From the NCBI RefSeq assembly GCF_022968795.1, contig NZ_JALJRB010000003.1:62001-126000 (forward strand): a DNA stretch of 64,000 nucleotides. The letters are read 5' to 3'. Position numbers and translations under genes: made by a program. Position 1 is the stretch's first letter, and each line of letters opens with the position of its first letter. Source of the DNA: Desulfatitalea alkaliphila. Its GTDB lineage: Bacteria > Desulfobacterota > Desulfobacteria > Desulfobacterales > Desulfosarcinaceae. Shown piece after piece: positions 24,794 through 34,128 of this stretch. The notes beneath the pieces were generated by a model that was not told the DNA's origin, made no database searches, and saw nothing but the letters and a program-made list of their open reading frames with translations.

Positions 24794-27700
24794 ATGCCAC
24801 GCCGCACCCCACCCCGCCAGCAATCTCCCCATTCGTGGGGGGACGCCCTTAACTTATTAACTTCAGGAAAGAAAGACGCAGCTGCCACTAGATGTACATC
24901 GCCTAAAGTTAATAAGTTAAGGGCGTCCCCCCTATCCGTTGGCATCCTATTGGTTTTGCTTATCTCGGCAGTGGCCGCCGGACCGGTTCATGGCGCAGGC
25001 GCCATCGGGCTGTTCGTCGGTGATTCGGACACATTGGCCTGTGTGCGCGCATTGGCCGAGTTGGATATCACGGACACGGAAATCCGGATCTTCACGGACG
25101 AAGATATCCGCCGCCCCGATTTTGAAGCGTTCGTGCGCAACATGGACGTGGCCGTGGTGGATATCATGCAGTCCCAGCCATCGGGATGGCTGCTGGAACA
25201 GCGCGCCATCATGAAACCGGATGCCCGGATCTACGCGGTGCGGCGCTCCAGTCGCACCGAAGCTTTCCTGGATGCGGGTTTTAAAATGGACCGCACCGTG
25301 CGGGCCTATTTCGACTACACATCGGCGGTCAACATCGCCAACATGATACGGTTTCTGGCCCATCGGGACCTGAGCGTCGACACCCCATACGCCCCGCCGA
25401 TGACGCCGCCGGAGAACGGTCTCTATCATCCGGATGCGCCCGTTATCTTCCCCGACATGGCGGCCTACGCGCAGTGGTACCGCTCTTCCGGTCGATTCCG
25501 GGAGGGGGCCCTTTGGAATCTGACGGTCATCTTTCCAACCTCCACCCTGGATGGCAAGAAAGCACCGGTGGACGCCTTGATGCGTGCCTATGAATCCAAG
25601 GGCATCAATACCGTAGCATGGATGCGAGCGTCCAAGGATTGGGAAACAACACTGGACCGGCTGGTATCCAGCCCGCCGCTTGCCGACGAACTGGGGTCCA
25701 TTACCGGTTTTGCGTTCAAGTTCAGCTCCATATTCACGGTGGATCTGCTGCCGGTGCTGCAAAAGGCGAACGTGCCGGTGTTCAATGCCCAGAATCTTTT
25801 TTTCGCCACCGGCCCGCAATGGCGGGCATCGGTGAGCGGCATCCCGCCCCGGGGTTTGACCTTGCAGTTCTCCAACCCGGAAATCAGCGGCCTGGTGGAG
25901 CCGACGGTGGTGGGCGTGAAAGAGCGTGATCCGGACGTTTCAAGCGACAGCGACGCCCTGCGCTTCGTCCCGGTTCAAGACCAGGTGGAGCTGCTGGCCC
26001 GGCGGGCCGCGCGCTGGCATGCCCTCAAACGCAAGCCGAATCATGAGAAGAAGATTGTGCTGCTCTACTACAATCACGGGGCCGGCAAACAGAACATCGG
26101 GGCCAGCTATCTCAATGTGTTTCGCAGCATCGATGAAATCATTCGGCGCCTCAAGGCGAAAGGCTACCGTATCGAAGGAGAAATCAGCGAGGCGGCGGTC
26201 AAGGATCTGCTCCTTAAAGCCGGGCGCAACATCGGTTCGTGGGCGCCGGCGGAACTGGACAACCTGCTTGCGGCCGGCAATGCGGCCCTGATTCCCATGA
26301 CCGACTACCATCGCTGGTTTGCCCGAACGCCGCCGGTGTTTCAGCAAGCGGTGAACCAGGAATGGGGGGCGCCCGACCAAGCGCGCATCATGGTCAAGGA
26401 CGGCCGATTTGTGATCCCCCACATCCGCCTGGGCAATCTGATTCTGGCCCCCCAACCGATGCGCGGATTGGGCGACGACCCGGACAAACTCTACCACAGC
26501 ACGACGCTCTACCCGCATCATCAGTACAACGCCTTCTACTTCTGGTTGCACCACGAAATCCAACCGGACGCCATGATCAGCCTGGGCACCCACGGCACCC
26601 ACGAATGGCTGCCGGGCAAACAGGCCGGGCTATCCGCCCAATGCCCGCCGGAGGTCCTCATCGGCGACATCCCCAGCCTCTATCCGTACATCGTGGACGA
26701 CGTGGGCGAAGGCATTCAGGCCAAGCGCCGAGGACGGGGCGTGATCATCGACCATGCCGTGCCGCCATTCAAAAGGGGCGGTGTGTATGAAGAGTACGCA
26801 ACCCTCACCGCACTGATCGGCGAATTCGAGACGGCTGCCTCCGACCCGATCCGCGATGCCCGCCTGGCGCGGATCGCGCAATTGACGACGCGACTGGGCC
26901 TGGACAAAGACCTTGGGCTTGCATCGGTCACCGAGGATGCGCTGGAGCAGATCGAACATTACCTGCTGGCCCTCAAAACCGAAATGATTCCCTACGGCCT
27001 GCACACCTTCGGCGTGTCACCGTCGGACGAGACCCTGAGGGAGACCGCGCAAGCGATGGCGGAAAGGGGCAGCGAAACCGAATCGGTTTATGCGGACCGG
27101 ATCCGGGCCTGCGGGCCGTCGGAGATGGATGCCCTGATCCGGGGGCTTTCCGGCGGATACATTGAACCGGGATCGGGCAACGATCCCGTGCGCAATCCGG
27201 AAAGCCTGCCCACCGGGAAAAATTTCTATGCCTTCGACCCGGATAAGGTGCCCTCCAAGGAAGCCTGGCATGCCGGCAGCAGCGCGTCCCGCGACATTAT
27301 CGCCGCCTACCGTGAAAAGCACGCAGGCGCCTACCCCGAGCAGGTGGGCGTGGTGCTTTGGTCGGTGGAAACCATCCGCGACGAAGGCATCAATATCGCC
27401 ACGGCATTGCACCTCATGGGCATGACACCGATCTGGGACCACCGGGACAAAGTGATCGATGTCGCCCCCATTGCCGCGGCGCAGTTGAACCGGCCCCGCA
27501 TCGACGTGCTGCTGCAGATGTCCGGCCTGTTCCGGGACACCTTTCCTCAGTTGGCCCTTATGCTGGACAAGGCCGTGAAAGAGGCGGCGACCCTCACCGA
27601 TCTGGACAACTTCATCCGCAAACATTCAGCGGCGCTGGAGAAAACCCTCATCGCACAAGGCGCGTCCCCGGCCGAGGCCAGGCAGCTTTCCCTGATACGC

Positions 27701-28855
27701 CTGTTCAGTGCGCCGCCCGGCGCCTACGGCACCAAGGTGGACGACATGGCCGGCAGCAGCGGCATGTGGGAAACAGACGATATTGTCGCGGAACAGGGCT
27801 TCGTGCAGGTGCAGTCCTTCGGCTACTCCGCCGAGATTTGGGGCGAAGCCATGCAAGCACCCTACCGGGAACACCTCAAATCCGTGGACGCCACGGTGCA
27901 TACCATCTCCTCCAACCTCTACGGCGTCATGGACAACGACGACATGTTTCAATACCTGGGCGGGTTGAGCATGGCGGTACGCAAAGCATCGGGCAAAGAC
28001 CCCGAAGTGTTCGTCTCCATGCAGCGCAGCACCGGTGGCGGCCGCCTGGAGCCCCTGGCCGCCACCTTGGGACGGGAAATGCGCACCCGCTATCTCAACC
28101 CCCGCTGGATCGAGGGCATGAAGCGGGAGAATTATGCCGGGGCCCGCGAGATGGCCGATTTCCTGGAAAACATGTGGGGATGGCAGGTGACAACGCCCGC
28201 CGCGGTGGACAACAGCCTTTGGCGGCAAAGCTACGAAGTGTATGTGGAAGACAAGTACGGCCAGGACCTCCGTGCCTTTTTCGATCGCGAAAATCCCTGG
28301 GCCTATCAGTCCATGACCGCCCGCATGTTGGAAGCGGTCCGCAAGCAGTATTGGAACGCCGACGAACCGACGACGAAAAAGCTTGCCGCGGAATATGCCG
28401 TGAGCGTCCTGGGAAAGGGCGTGGCCTGCTGCGACCACACCTGCAACAACCCGCTGCTGCATCAGATGGTGGTGAACCTCATTTCCCTGCCCGGCGTGCT
28501 GTCGCCGGAGATGGTGGAAAAGTTCAAGCTGGCCGTCGCGCAAGCGGCCCGCATGCCGCTTGCCGAGCAGGTGACACAGCGCGAGGCGTTGCTGGAAAAG
28601 CTGCGGGATCCAGCGGCCCGGTCGCACACGGTGGCGCCGTCCGATACTCCGATGGAAAAGGCGGCCCGGGAGCCCGGCGAGGCCGTGTCGGATACCCCCG
28701 CGGCGGAAGCCGTGCAAGGGTACAAAATGGAAGACATGAACCAAAAGGACGACACCACCGAAGTCGCTTCATCCGGCATCCAGTGGGCAGCATCGCTGTT
28801 CGTGCTGCTGATCCTGGCGCTGGTGGGGTGGGGCATACGGCGCAAAACAAGGTAA
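24794..28855 (+). CDS. cobN: Membrane-anchored CobN-like chelatase (HmuS/CobN family)
   Basis: 1353 residues, the size of CobN, the large ATP-independent core of cobaltochelatase. Family motifs include SLGTHGTHEWLPGKQAGL, LIGDIPSLYPYIVDDVGEG and QRSTGGGRLEPLAATLGR, plus CCDHTCNN near residue 1215. Unlike cytosolic CobN it has an N-terminal hydrophobic export segment (VGILLVLLISAVAAG, residues 49-63) and a C-terminal helix (AASLFVLLILALVGWG) before GIRRKTR. It is thus probably periplasmic and membrane-tethered, as in HmuS of Bacteroidetes. Neighbours DUF2162, ExbB-like and DUF2149 match HmuSTUV. A B12 riboswitch controls it, so the tetrapyrrole is probably a corrinoid. A palindromic repeat lies in codons 15-47. 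Confidence 0.88.
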   Translation: MPRRTPPRQQSPHSWGDALNLLTSGKKDAAATRCTSPKVNKLRASPLSVGILLVLLISAVAAGPVHGAGAIGLFVGDSDTLACVRALAELDITDTEIRIFTDEDIRRPDFEAFVRNMDVAVVDIMQSQPSGWLLEQRAIMKPDARIYAVRRSSRTEAFLDAGFKMDRTVRAYFDYTSAVNIANMIRFLAHRDLSVDTPYAPPMTPPENGLYHPDAPVIFPDMAAYAQWYRSSGRFREGALWNLTVIFPTSTLDGKKAPVDALMRAYESKGINTVAWMRASKDWETTLDRLVSSPPLADELGSITGFAFKFSSIFTVDLLPVLQKANVPVFNAQNLFFATGPQWRASVSGIPPRGLTLQFSNPEISGLVEPTVVGVKERDPDVSSDSDALRFVPVQDQVELLARRAARWHALKRKPNHEKKIVLLYYNHGAGKQNIGASYLNVFRSIDEIIRRLKAKGYRIEGEISEAAVKDLLLKAGRNIGSWAPAELDNLLAAGNAALIPMTDYHRWFARTPPVFQQAVNQEWGAPDQARIMVKDGRFVIPHIRLGNLILAPQPMRGLGDDPDKLYHSTTLYPHHQYNAFYFWLHHEIQPDAMISLGTHGTHEWLPGKQAGLSAQCPPEVLIGDIPSLYPYIVDDVGEGIQAKRRGRGVIIDHAVPPFKRGGVYEEYATLTALIGEFETAASDPIRDARLARIAQLTTRLGLDKDLGLASVTEDALEQIEHYLLALKTEMIPYGLHTFGVSPSDETLRETAQAMAERGSETESVYADRIRACGPSEMDALIRGLSGGYIEPGSGNDPVRNPESLPTGKNFYAFDPDKVPSKEAWHAGSSASRDIIAAYREKHAGAYPEQVGVVLWSVETIRDEGINIATALHLMGMTPIWDHRDKVIDVAPIAAAQLNRPRIDVLLQMSGLFRDTFPQLALMLDKAVKEAATLTDLDNFIRKHSAALEKTLIAQGASPAEARQLSLIRLFSAPPGAYGTKVDDMAGSSGMWETDDIVAEQGFVQVQSFGYSAEIWGEAMQAPYREHLKSVDATVHTISSNLYGVMDNDDMFQYLGGLSMAVRKASGKDPEVFVSMQRSTGGGRLEPLAATLGREMRTRYLNPRWIEGMKRENYAGAREMADFLENMWGWQVTTPAAVDNSLWRQSYEVYVEDKYGQDLRAFFDRENPWAYQSMTARMLEAVRKQYWNADEPTTKKLAAEYAVSVLGKGVACCDHTCNNPLLHQMVVNLISLPGVLSPEMVEKFKLAVAQAARMPLAEQVTQREALLEKLRDPAARSHTVAPSDTPMEKAAREPGEAVSDTPAAEAVQGYKMEDMNQKDDTTEVASSGIQWAASLFVLLILALVGWGIRRKTR
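24837..24932. repeat. 27-bp palindromic repeat inserted in the cobN 5' coding region
   Basis: Two perfectly complementary 27-bp arms (24837-24863 and 24906-24932) surround a 42-base spacer. The outer part is GGGGGGACGCCC, shared with the repeats at 30577-30730. Such GC-ended palindromes resemble REP / Y1-transposase (RAYT)-associated elements. The insertion stays in frame, adding about 32 residues before the signal-peptide core of CobN. Confidence 0.85.
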
Positions 28856-28864
28856 GGAGCGTTT

Positions 28865-29608
28865 ATGGAAATCAAAAGTCTGATACTGGGCATGGTCTTC
28901 AGCATCGGCGTGTTCGCCGTCAAAAGCGGCGCGGGGCTTCATTACTGCCTGGCCCATGCGCCCACCGCGATGCGGCGGCGCATGGCCTGGGCGGGTTTCG
29001 CCGCTGTTTACGGCCTTTTGTTCGCGGCGGCATTCTGGCTGCTGCGCAGCGTGGATCTGATGCGACACCTGCCAGCGATGCAAACCTGGCTGCAATCCGG
29101 CATGCTCATGCACCTGCTGATGGCGGGTTTGCTCATGCTTTACGGCATCCGACTGCTTCGCAACAGTGCACCCCCGCATACCCGGAGCCGGTCCTGGATT
29201 CTGCTGGCCCTGCCCTGCCCGCTGTGTGCCACCGTGGTGCTGTTTTCCCTGGCCTTTCTGCTGGCCGTCCGGCCGGAGACGCCGATCCTGACCACCGGCA
29301 TGCTGTACGGCGCCTTTCTGCTGGTCAATCTGGCGACAGTACTCGCGTTGGGCAATCATTGGATGCAACGGGTCGCTTCGCCGGAAACCCTGCTGGGCGG
29401 GGCAATGCTCTTCATCGCCGTCTATTTCCTGCTGTCCGTCACCATCCTGCCCAACTTCAGCGATCTGGAAGCGATCCACCGCATGGCCGCCGCCTTGCCG
29501 GGCAAAAGCCAAGCGACCGCGCATCAGATGGCGGTGGCCGCCGTCACCGCAGCCGCCTTCTTGTACGGGTTCGCTCGGATGGCGGCAGTGATCCGGAGGT
29601 CGGCATGA
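28865..29608 (+). CDS. DUF2162 membrane protein (transporter-like)
   Basis: 247 residues with six to seven hydrophobic segments and the family motif LALPCPLCATVVLFSLAF, a Pro-Cys-Pro-x-Cys inside a membrane helix. DUF2162 proteins travel with CobN-like, ExbB-like and DUF2149 genes in bacteria and archaea. GGAGCG precedes ATG 28865, nine bases after the CobN stop. It may form a channel or energy-coupling part for the chelatase; no activity has been firmly shown. Confidence 0.85.
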   Translation: MEIKSLILGMVFSIGVFAVKSGAGLHYCLAHAPTAMRRRMAWAGFAAVYGLLFAAAFWLLRSVDLMRHLPAMQTWLQSGMLMHLLMAGLLMLYGIRLLRNSAPPHTRSRSWILLALPCPLCATVVLFSLAFLLAVRPETPILTTGMLYGAFLLVNLATVLALGNHWMQRVASPETLLGGAMLFIAVYFLLSVTILPNFSDLEAIHRMAAALPGKSQATAHQMAVAAVTAAAFLYGFARMAAVIRRSA

Positions 29609-30243
29609 CGGACATCGGCGCCTTGCTCAAGGCATTCATCTATCTGATCTCCACTTCCCTGCTCTACCCGGTGCTGTTGCTGCTGGTGGTCCTCACCCTT
29701 TTCGTGATCGTCCATGCCGGCACCTTCTTCGCCGAGTGGCTGGAGCGAACCCGCCTCAAAAAATGCCGCCCCCAGGACCTGCCCGAGGTGCTGCAACACG
29801 GCGATCCGCAAGGCATCGTGTCCCACCGGGTGATCCTGTACCTGCAAAGACTCAAGCAGGTCACAAACCGACCGCCATTTTTGGAGACAGCCGTTGAGAA
29901 CCTGCTCCAAGAGTCCACCCTGGCGCTCTGGAAATCCATGGACCGCCTCCGCATTCTATTTCGCGTCGGCCCTTCACTGGGCCTGATCGGAACCCTCATC
30001 CCCATGGGTACGGGTTTGGCCGCGCTGGGACAGGGCGACATGACGCGGCTTTCCGCCGATCTGGTCATCGCCTTCACCACCACGGTCACGGGACTCGCCG
30101 TCGGCACCGCCGCCTTTTTCTTTTTTACCATCCAAAGACGGTGGATCGAAGAGGACATCAAGAACATGGAGCTGGCCACCGAACTGCTCGCAAGCCCTTC
30201 GGAAAGGACGCCGCATGCGCTACATGAACCGGCAGCGAATTAG
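29605..30243 (+). CDS. MotA/TolQ/ExbB-type proton channel protein
   Basis: 212 residues with three membrane segments. The C-terminal pair carries VGPSLGLIGTLIPMGTGL and IAFTTTVTGLAVGTAAF, the conserved ExbB/TolQ pore helices. ATG 29605 overlaps the DUF2162 stop by four bases (ATGA). With the DUF2149 protein as ExbD-like partner, it would use the proton gradient to power the module. A far larger open frame covering this region starts in another frame inside cobN and is not a gene. Confidence 0.92.
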   Translation: MTDIGALLKAFIYLISTSLLYPVLLLLVVLTLFVIVHAGTFFAEWLERTRLKKCRPQDLPEVLQHGDPQGIVSHRVILYLQRLKQVTNRPPFLETAVENLLQESTLALWKSMDRLRILFRVGPSLGLIGTLIPMGTGLAALGQGDMTRLSADLVIAFTTTVTGLAVGTAAFFFFTIQRRWIEEDIKNMELATELLASPSERTPHALHEPAAN

Positions 30244-30574
30244 AAGCACACGAAACAATACAAGGGATCATGCCTTCCGGGATGACGACCCCTTGACCGG
30301 CGTCGGCAACCTCTTCGACATCGGTTTGGTTTTCATCGTGGGTCTGATCATGGCCCTTTTCAGCGTGTATCACCTTCAGGACCTGTTCAGCGAGACCTCC
30401 TCCTTCACCCTGCTCAAGCAGAACGCACACAACCAGGAAATGGAAATCATCACCAAGCAGGGCAAAACCATCAAGGCCGTGAAGGTGACAAAGGACACCG
30501 TTCAAGGAAGAGGCCGGCGCCTCGGCACCGCCTATCAATTGGAAGACGGCAACATGGTCTATGTTCCGGAATGA
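30215..30574 (+). CDS. DUF2149 protein (ExbD-like partner)
   Basis: 119 residues with one membrane helix (IGLVFIVGLIMALFSV) following DDPLTGVGNLFDIG, the DUF2149 signature, and a short soluble C-terminal domain. This topology equals that of ExbD/TolR, and the family accompanies ExbB-like genes. The ATG overlaps the 3' end of the ExbB-like gene by 29 bases and has GGAAAGGACG upstream. It completes the CobN-DUF2162-ExbB-DUF2149 operon. Confidence 0.88.
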   Translation: MRYMNRQRIRSTRNNTRDHAFRDDDPLTGVGNLFDIGLVFIVGLIMALFSVYHLQDLFSETSSFTLLKQNAHNQEMEIITKQGKTIKAVKVTKDTVQGRGRRLGTAYQLEDGNMVYVPE

Positions 30575-30576
30575 TC

Positions 30577-30730
30577 GGGACCATAGGGGGGACGCCCTTT
30601 ATATTTTGGGACCATAGGGGGGACGGACCATAGGGGGGACGCCCTTTACGGACCATAGGGGGGACGCCCTTTATATTTTTACATTTCAGCCCAAAAGGCT
30701 GAAATGTAAAAATATAAAGGGCGTCCCCCC
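30577..30730. repeat. Cluster of GGACCATAGGGGGGACG repeats ending in a 34-bp palindrome
   Basis: Four direct copies of GACCATAGGGGGGACG or close variants are followed by a perfect palindrome, 30658-30691 with 30697-30730, with only a 5-base loop. The outer GGGGGGACGCCC is identical to the repeat in cobN. It lies between two converging transcription units and may also terminate both. It fits a REP/BIME-type or palindrome-associated mobile element rather than CRISPR. Confidence 0.85.
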
Positions 30731-30749
30731 CCATCGTCCCTCCCCATCA

Positions 30750-32894
30750 TCAGAAGTTGATGGCCAACGCTGCTTCCAGGTAGATGCCGTCCTGGACATA
30801 GTAGGCCGTGGCTGGGGTTCCTCCGGCGGCCGTCAACTGACCGGTGCTGTTGATGGCCCGTTCGATCTTTTCGTCGAAGAGGTTCTTGCAAAGGACCCAG
30901 AACTTGTAACGGCGCCAGGTATAGACCACCGACGCATCGACGGTGGTCTTGGAAGGATAGGTCAGCCGGTTGGTGTAATCCAGGTAGTACTTACCCCAGA
31001 TATTGGCGTCCAGGCTCGCCCTGAGCCCGTGCAGCGGGTAGAAATCGAGGCCGATGCGGCCGTTGAATTCAGGGATGCCGTAAACCTGGTAGCCGTCCAG
31101 GTCCACCACGACGCGTTCGTTGCTCGGATGGTCATAGATACGGGCCGCACCCGATTTCCATTCGGCCTGGATGTAAGCCGCCGCCAGGCGGTAGCCGAGC
31201 CAGTGCAGCGACCGGCCATCGAGCTCCAGTTCCAGCCCGTAGGTTTCGGCGTCACCGGTGTTCTTCTGCCCCATGTATGCGTCGCCTTCGTAATAGCCGG
31301 CGAATTTGTCGGTGGTCTTGGCGAAATAGGCGGTCAGGGCCATGTTCAGCGAGCGGTGCAGGCGGTGTTTACAACCCAATTCATAGGTGGTGGTTTCTTC
31401 CGGTTTTAAATCTTCCGGGCGGTTGTGCGCGCTGCCGTAATCGGCGGCCCAGTGGTAATATTGTGGACTGGGGAACCAGTGGTTGCGACTGATGCTCAGA
31501 TAGACATTGGCATCGGGATTGAAATGGTAGGAGGGCGCCACGATCCAACTCCAACGGGTCTCATGGTTGTCCAACCGCCAGGGGGTACGGTTCTCGAATG
31601 AAAGGGAGACGGTGTCGAACCGCCCCCCCACCTTCAACCCCCAATGCGCCCCCCAGGAGAAATCGTTGTCCCAGAAGGCGCCGTAGCTCTCTTCCGCCAA
31701 ATCCAGATCGTAGGGCGATATGTCGGCCGTACCGGCGGTGTCGTACGGGTAGGACCGGCGCTGCTTGAAATCGACCTTGTCAAAGTTGATCCCGAAAGTC
31801 GGTGTGTAACCGAGAGACCCGGTGGTAACCCGGTAGCCGGCGGAAAGGGCCGCCGCAACGGTGTCCTGCCAGCGATCATCCACATCGCCCCGGGTCCGGG
31901 CGGTGGAGTAATAAATATCTTTCGTATCGTGGTAGATTTCCTTGTATTGCGTGTAGGCCACATTGCCGTCCACGAACAGCTTAGGGCCTTTGTGAGCGAA
32001 TTCCAAGGCGTAGGTCCCCGAATCCTGCTCCTGGCGGTTGTGCCATACCAGACGGTCGTCCTCCTCGGATCTTGGAAAGTGGATCCTGCGGCGGTGTTCT
32101 TGCAAGTGCCAAGCATATTTTCCAAGCCCGTAGGCTCTGTCCTGATCGCGATGGACCCAGTTGCCGCTCAGCCCGATGCGGGTCAGGGCGGAAAGGTTGT
32201 AGCCCAGCTTCGTCAGCCCCGCCGTGCGGGACTCGTTTTCTTCCTCATAGCCGTCGGTGGCATAGTGAGCAATGTCCGCGTAGTAGTCCCACTGTTGGAG
32301 ACGGCCGCCAAGGCCGCCGGACACATTGACGGTGTTCCACGAACCGTAGCTGCCGGACAGGTGGAGGCTCAACGGCTTGCGGTTCAAGCCCTTTTTGGTG
32401 ATGATGTTGATCACACCGCGCGCGGATCCCGGGCCGTACGCCACCCCGGCCGAACGCAGCACCTCGACCCTTTCGATCTGCGACACGGGAATGATGTCCA
32501 ACTCCTCGCGACGGTAGTTGCCATATTTCTGGGCCACGCCGTCCACCAGGATTACCGGCCCCCCGGCCATGGAGCTGCGCGTGCCACGAATGGACAAAGT
32601 AGTACTGCCGGCGCTGGTATTGTAGACGCCGGGAATGCGTTCCAAGGCCTCGATGATGTTCTTGGCCCCCATTTTTTCCAGGTCATCGGCCGTGATCACC
32701 GATATACTGGCCGGCGTGTCGATCATCTTGCTTTTGCTGGTGGTGGTGACCACGACCTCCTCCAGCACATGAACCCGCCCATGTTCGTTCCAATCCGCCG
32801 CTGCGCCCCCCGAAAGCACTGCGAACACTGCCAGCACCGCCACATTTACCCGCATCCATTCACCCATCTGTGCACTCAATACACGATGTTTCAT
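30750..32894 (-). CDS. TonB-dependent receptor, corrinoid-type (BtuB/HmuR role)
   Basis: 714 residues. It has a signal peptide, then the TonB box region EVVVTTTSK, a plug domain (IEALERIPGVYNTSAGSTTLSIRG cut into: ALERIPGVYNTS and TLSIRGTRSS; GPGSARGVINIITKKG) and a 22-strand barrel ending AALAINF. GGAGGAGATC precedes ATG 32894. A cobalamin riboswitch and a terminator are in its leader, so the natural substrate is most likely a corrinoid. It converges with the CobN operon, giving an outer-membrane entry for the periplasmic chelatase module. Confidence 0.92.
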   Translation of the reverse strand: MKHRVLSAQMGEWMRVNVAVLAVFAVLSGGAAADWNEHGRVHVLEEVVVTTTSKSKMIDTPASISVITADDLEKMGAKNIIEALERIPGVYNTSAGSTTLSIRGTRSSMAGGPVILVDGVAQKYGNYRREELDIIPVSQIERVEVLRSAGVAYGPGSARGVINIITKKGLNRKPLSLHLSGSYGSWNTVNVSGGLGGRLQQWDYYADIAHYATDGYEEENESRTAGLTKLGYNLSALTRIGLSGNWVHRDQDRAYGLGKYAWHLQEHRRRIHFPRSEEDDRLVWHNRQEQDSGTYALEFAHKGPKLFVDGNVAYTQYKEIYHDTKDIYYSTARTRGDVDDRWQDTVAAALSAGYRVTTGSLGYTPTFGINFDKVDFKQRRSYPYDTAGTADISPYDLDLAEESYGAFWDNDFSWGAHWGLKVGGRFDTVSLSFENRTPWRLDNHETRWSWIVAPSYHFNPDANVYLSISRNHWFPSPQYYHWAADYGSAHNRPEDLKPEETTTYELGCKHRLHRSLNMALTAYFAKTTDKFAGYYEGDAYMGQKNTGDAETYGLELELDGRSLHWLGYRLAAAYIQAEWKSGAARIYDHPSNERVVVDLDGYQVYGIPEFNGRIGLDFYPLHGLRASLDANIWGKYYLDYTNRLTYPSKTTVDASVVYTWRRYKFWVLCKNLFDEKIERAINSTGQLTAAGGTPATAYYVQDGIYLEAALAINF

Positions 32895-33134
32895 TTAGAT
32901 CTCCTCCTGGTACCATAGTGGGTTGCCATTCCTGCAACGAAATCCGAAACGGGCAGAATCGGATGGAAAGCCGGCATCAAGGCTCGGTCGAGGCCGATCG
33001 AATTCTGCCGGTGGCCCTATTTCAAACGGAACTTCAATTGCCAATCCATTGAGATTCCCACGTGCAGATCTCCTCGATAAGCGGCAAAGCCCTGTCCAAC
33101 ACAAATGGATCCGGCGGCGGGAGGAGTGGAGAGC

Positions 33135-33168
33135 AAAAAAAACCCGGATCGAAAAAATTCGATCCGGG
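33135..33168 (-). terminator. Intrinsic terminator in the TonB receptor leader
   Basis: On the minus strand a perfect stem CCCGGATCGAA / TTCGATCCGGG is followed by eight T's (33142-33135). It lies between the riboswitch (ending near 33240) and the receptor start at 32894, so it is well placed as the expression platform: B12 bound, transcription stops. Confidence 0.85.
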
Positions 33169-33239
33169 ATATCCCTGATTTAATCCTCGGAAGCTCAACG
33201 TGGTACGCCACCGTCCGCGCGGCCGTCACCCTATGTGTC

Positions 33240-33395
33240 CAGGGAGGTCTTCTGACTTTCGGATCGTCCTACCGGCCGCGCCTTCCCGGCCTCGCGGCCA
33301 GTGGCATTCTGCGGCTTTCGTCCCCGATCACAGCGGCGGGCCCGTCTCCGATTCACACGGAGTTCCCTCTTCGGCTCTGTGACGAGCACCTGAAC
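33240..33395 (-). promoter_or_regulatory. Cobalamin riboswitch upstream of the TonB receptor
   Basis: Read on the minus strand: AGGTGCTCGTCACAGAGCC, GAGGGAACTCCGTGTGAATC, GGGCCCGCCGCTGTGATC, ATGCCACTGG, GCCGGGAAGGCG and GTCAGAAGACC occur in the canonical order and spacing. This is a textbook cobalamin riboswitch. Confidence 0.97.
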
Positions 33396-34128
33396 AATGC
33401 CTGGCAGCATAAAGAATTACGCAAGCATGTCAAGAAAAATTTCAAATCCAAAAAGAAAGGCGCATGCATCATGCCAAATCTATACCAGACTCAGCTCCGT
33501 AGCGACGGGAGATGCAATTGATTGGGGTAGCTTTTCAGACAAAATCCTTCGGTGCTTAGAATGCAACGAGGTTGGGAAAAGGATGTGGGCCGATAGGGCA
33601 CGAAGCCGGTGAAGGGCGTCGTTGATTTTTTGAATAAAAACAGTGATTATTCGCCAACAGCCGTTTCAGCGGTCAAGCCGCGAAACGATACTCAACGTTA
33701 TGCGGCAGCACCCTTGAGTGCACCCTTTTCCGGCAGCAAAGGGCCGCATGTCCCATAATCCTCTCACTCCGCCGGTTGTCCGGATCGATTTGCATGGCGC
33801 CTGCATCATGGCGGGAAGACCGAAAAAAAGCCATGAAGCGCAACGCCGATGGAATCGGCGCGCATCATGCGGTTCCTTGATGGATGAATCTCTATAGGTT
33901 CTGCTTTAACTTCGCTTTGAGAATTCTTTTTTTATTTTGATATTCTAACTCGTCGGCCATTTACTGCCATTACCCGCAGGGCATGTCAACGATTATTTTC
34001 GTTGTCGCGCTGGAGAATAATAGACGTCCATCCAATTATAACTTTCCAAGTCGCTTATGTTCTGGCAATAGAAGAGAGGCGATTTAGCTGATAATGGATG
34101 CGCATAGTACATTTGAGGTCTGGAACTG
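33396..34128. other. Intergenic region, no gene seen
   Basis: About 730 bases between the riboswitch and the membrane sensor gene. One 71-codon frame (33397-33612) has no ribosome site or recognisable sequence. The DNA becomes AT-rich from about 33890, likely holding the promoter of the sensor gene; I could not assign a clear -35/-10 pair. Confidence 0.5.

Noticed and set aside
27358-30243. A 961-codon open frame overlapping cobN, DUF2162 and the ExbB-like gene
   Set aside because: Most of it is the +1 shadow of cobN with Arg/His/Pro-rich nonsense; only the part from 29605 is a real gene.
30577-30730. CRISPR array suggested by repeated GGACCATAGGGGGGACG units
   Set aside because: Copies are irregularly spaced with spacers of only a few bases, and the block ends in a long palindrome; no cas genes.
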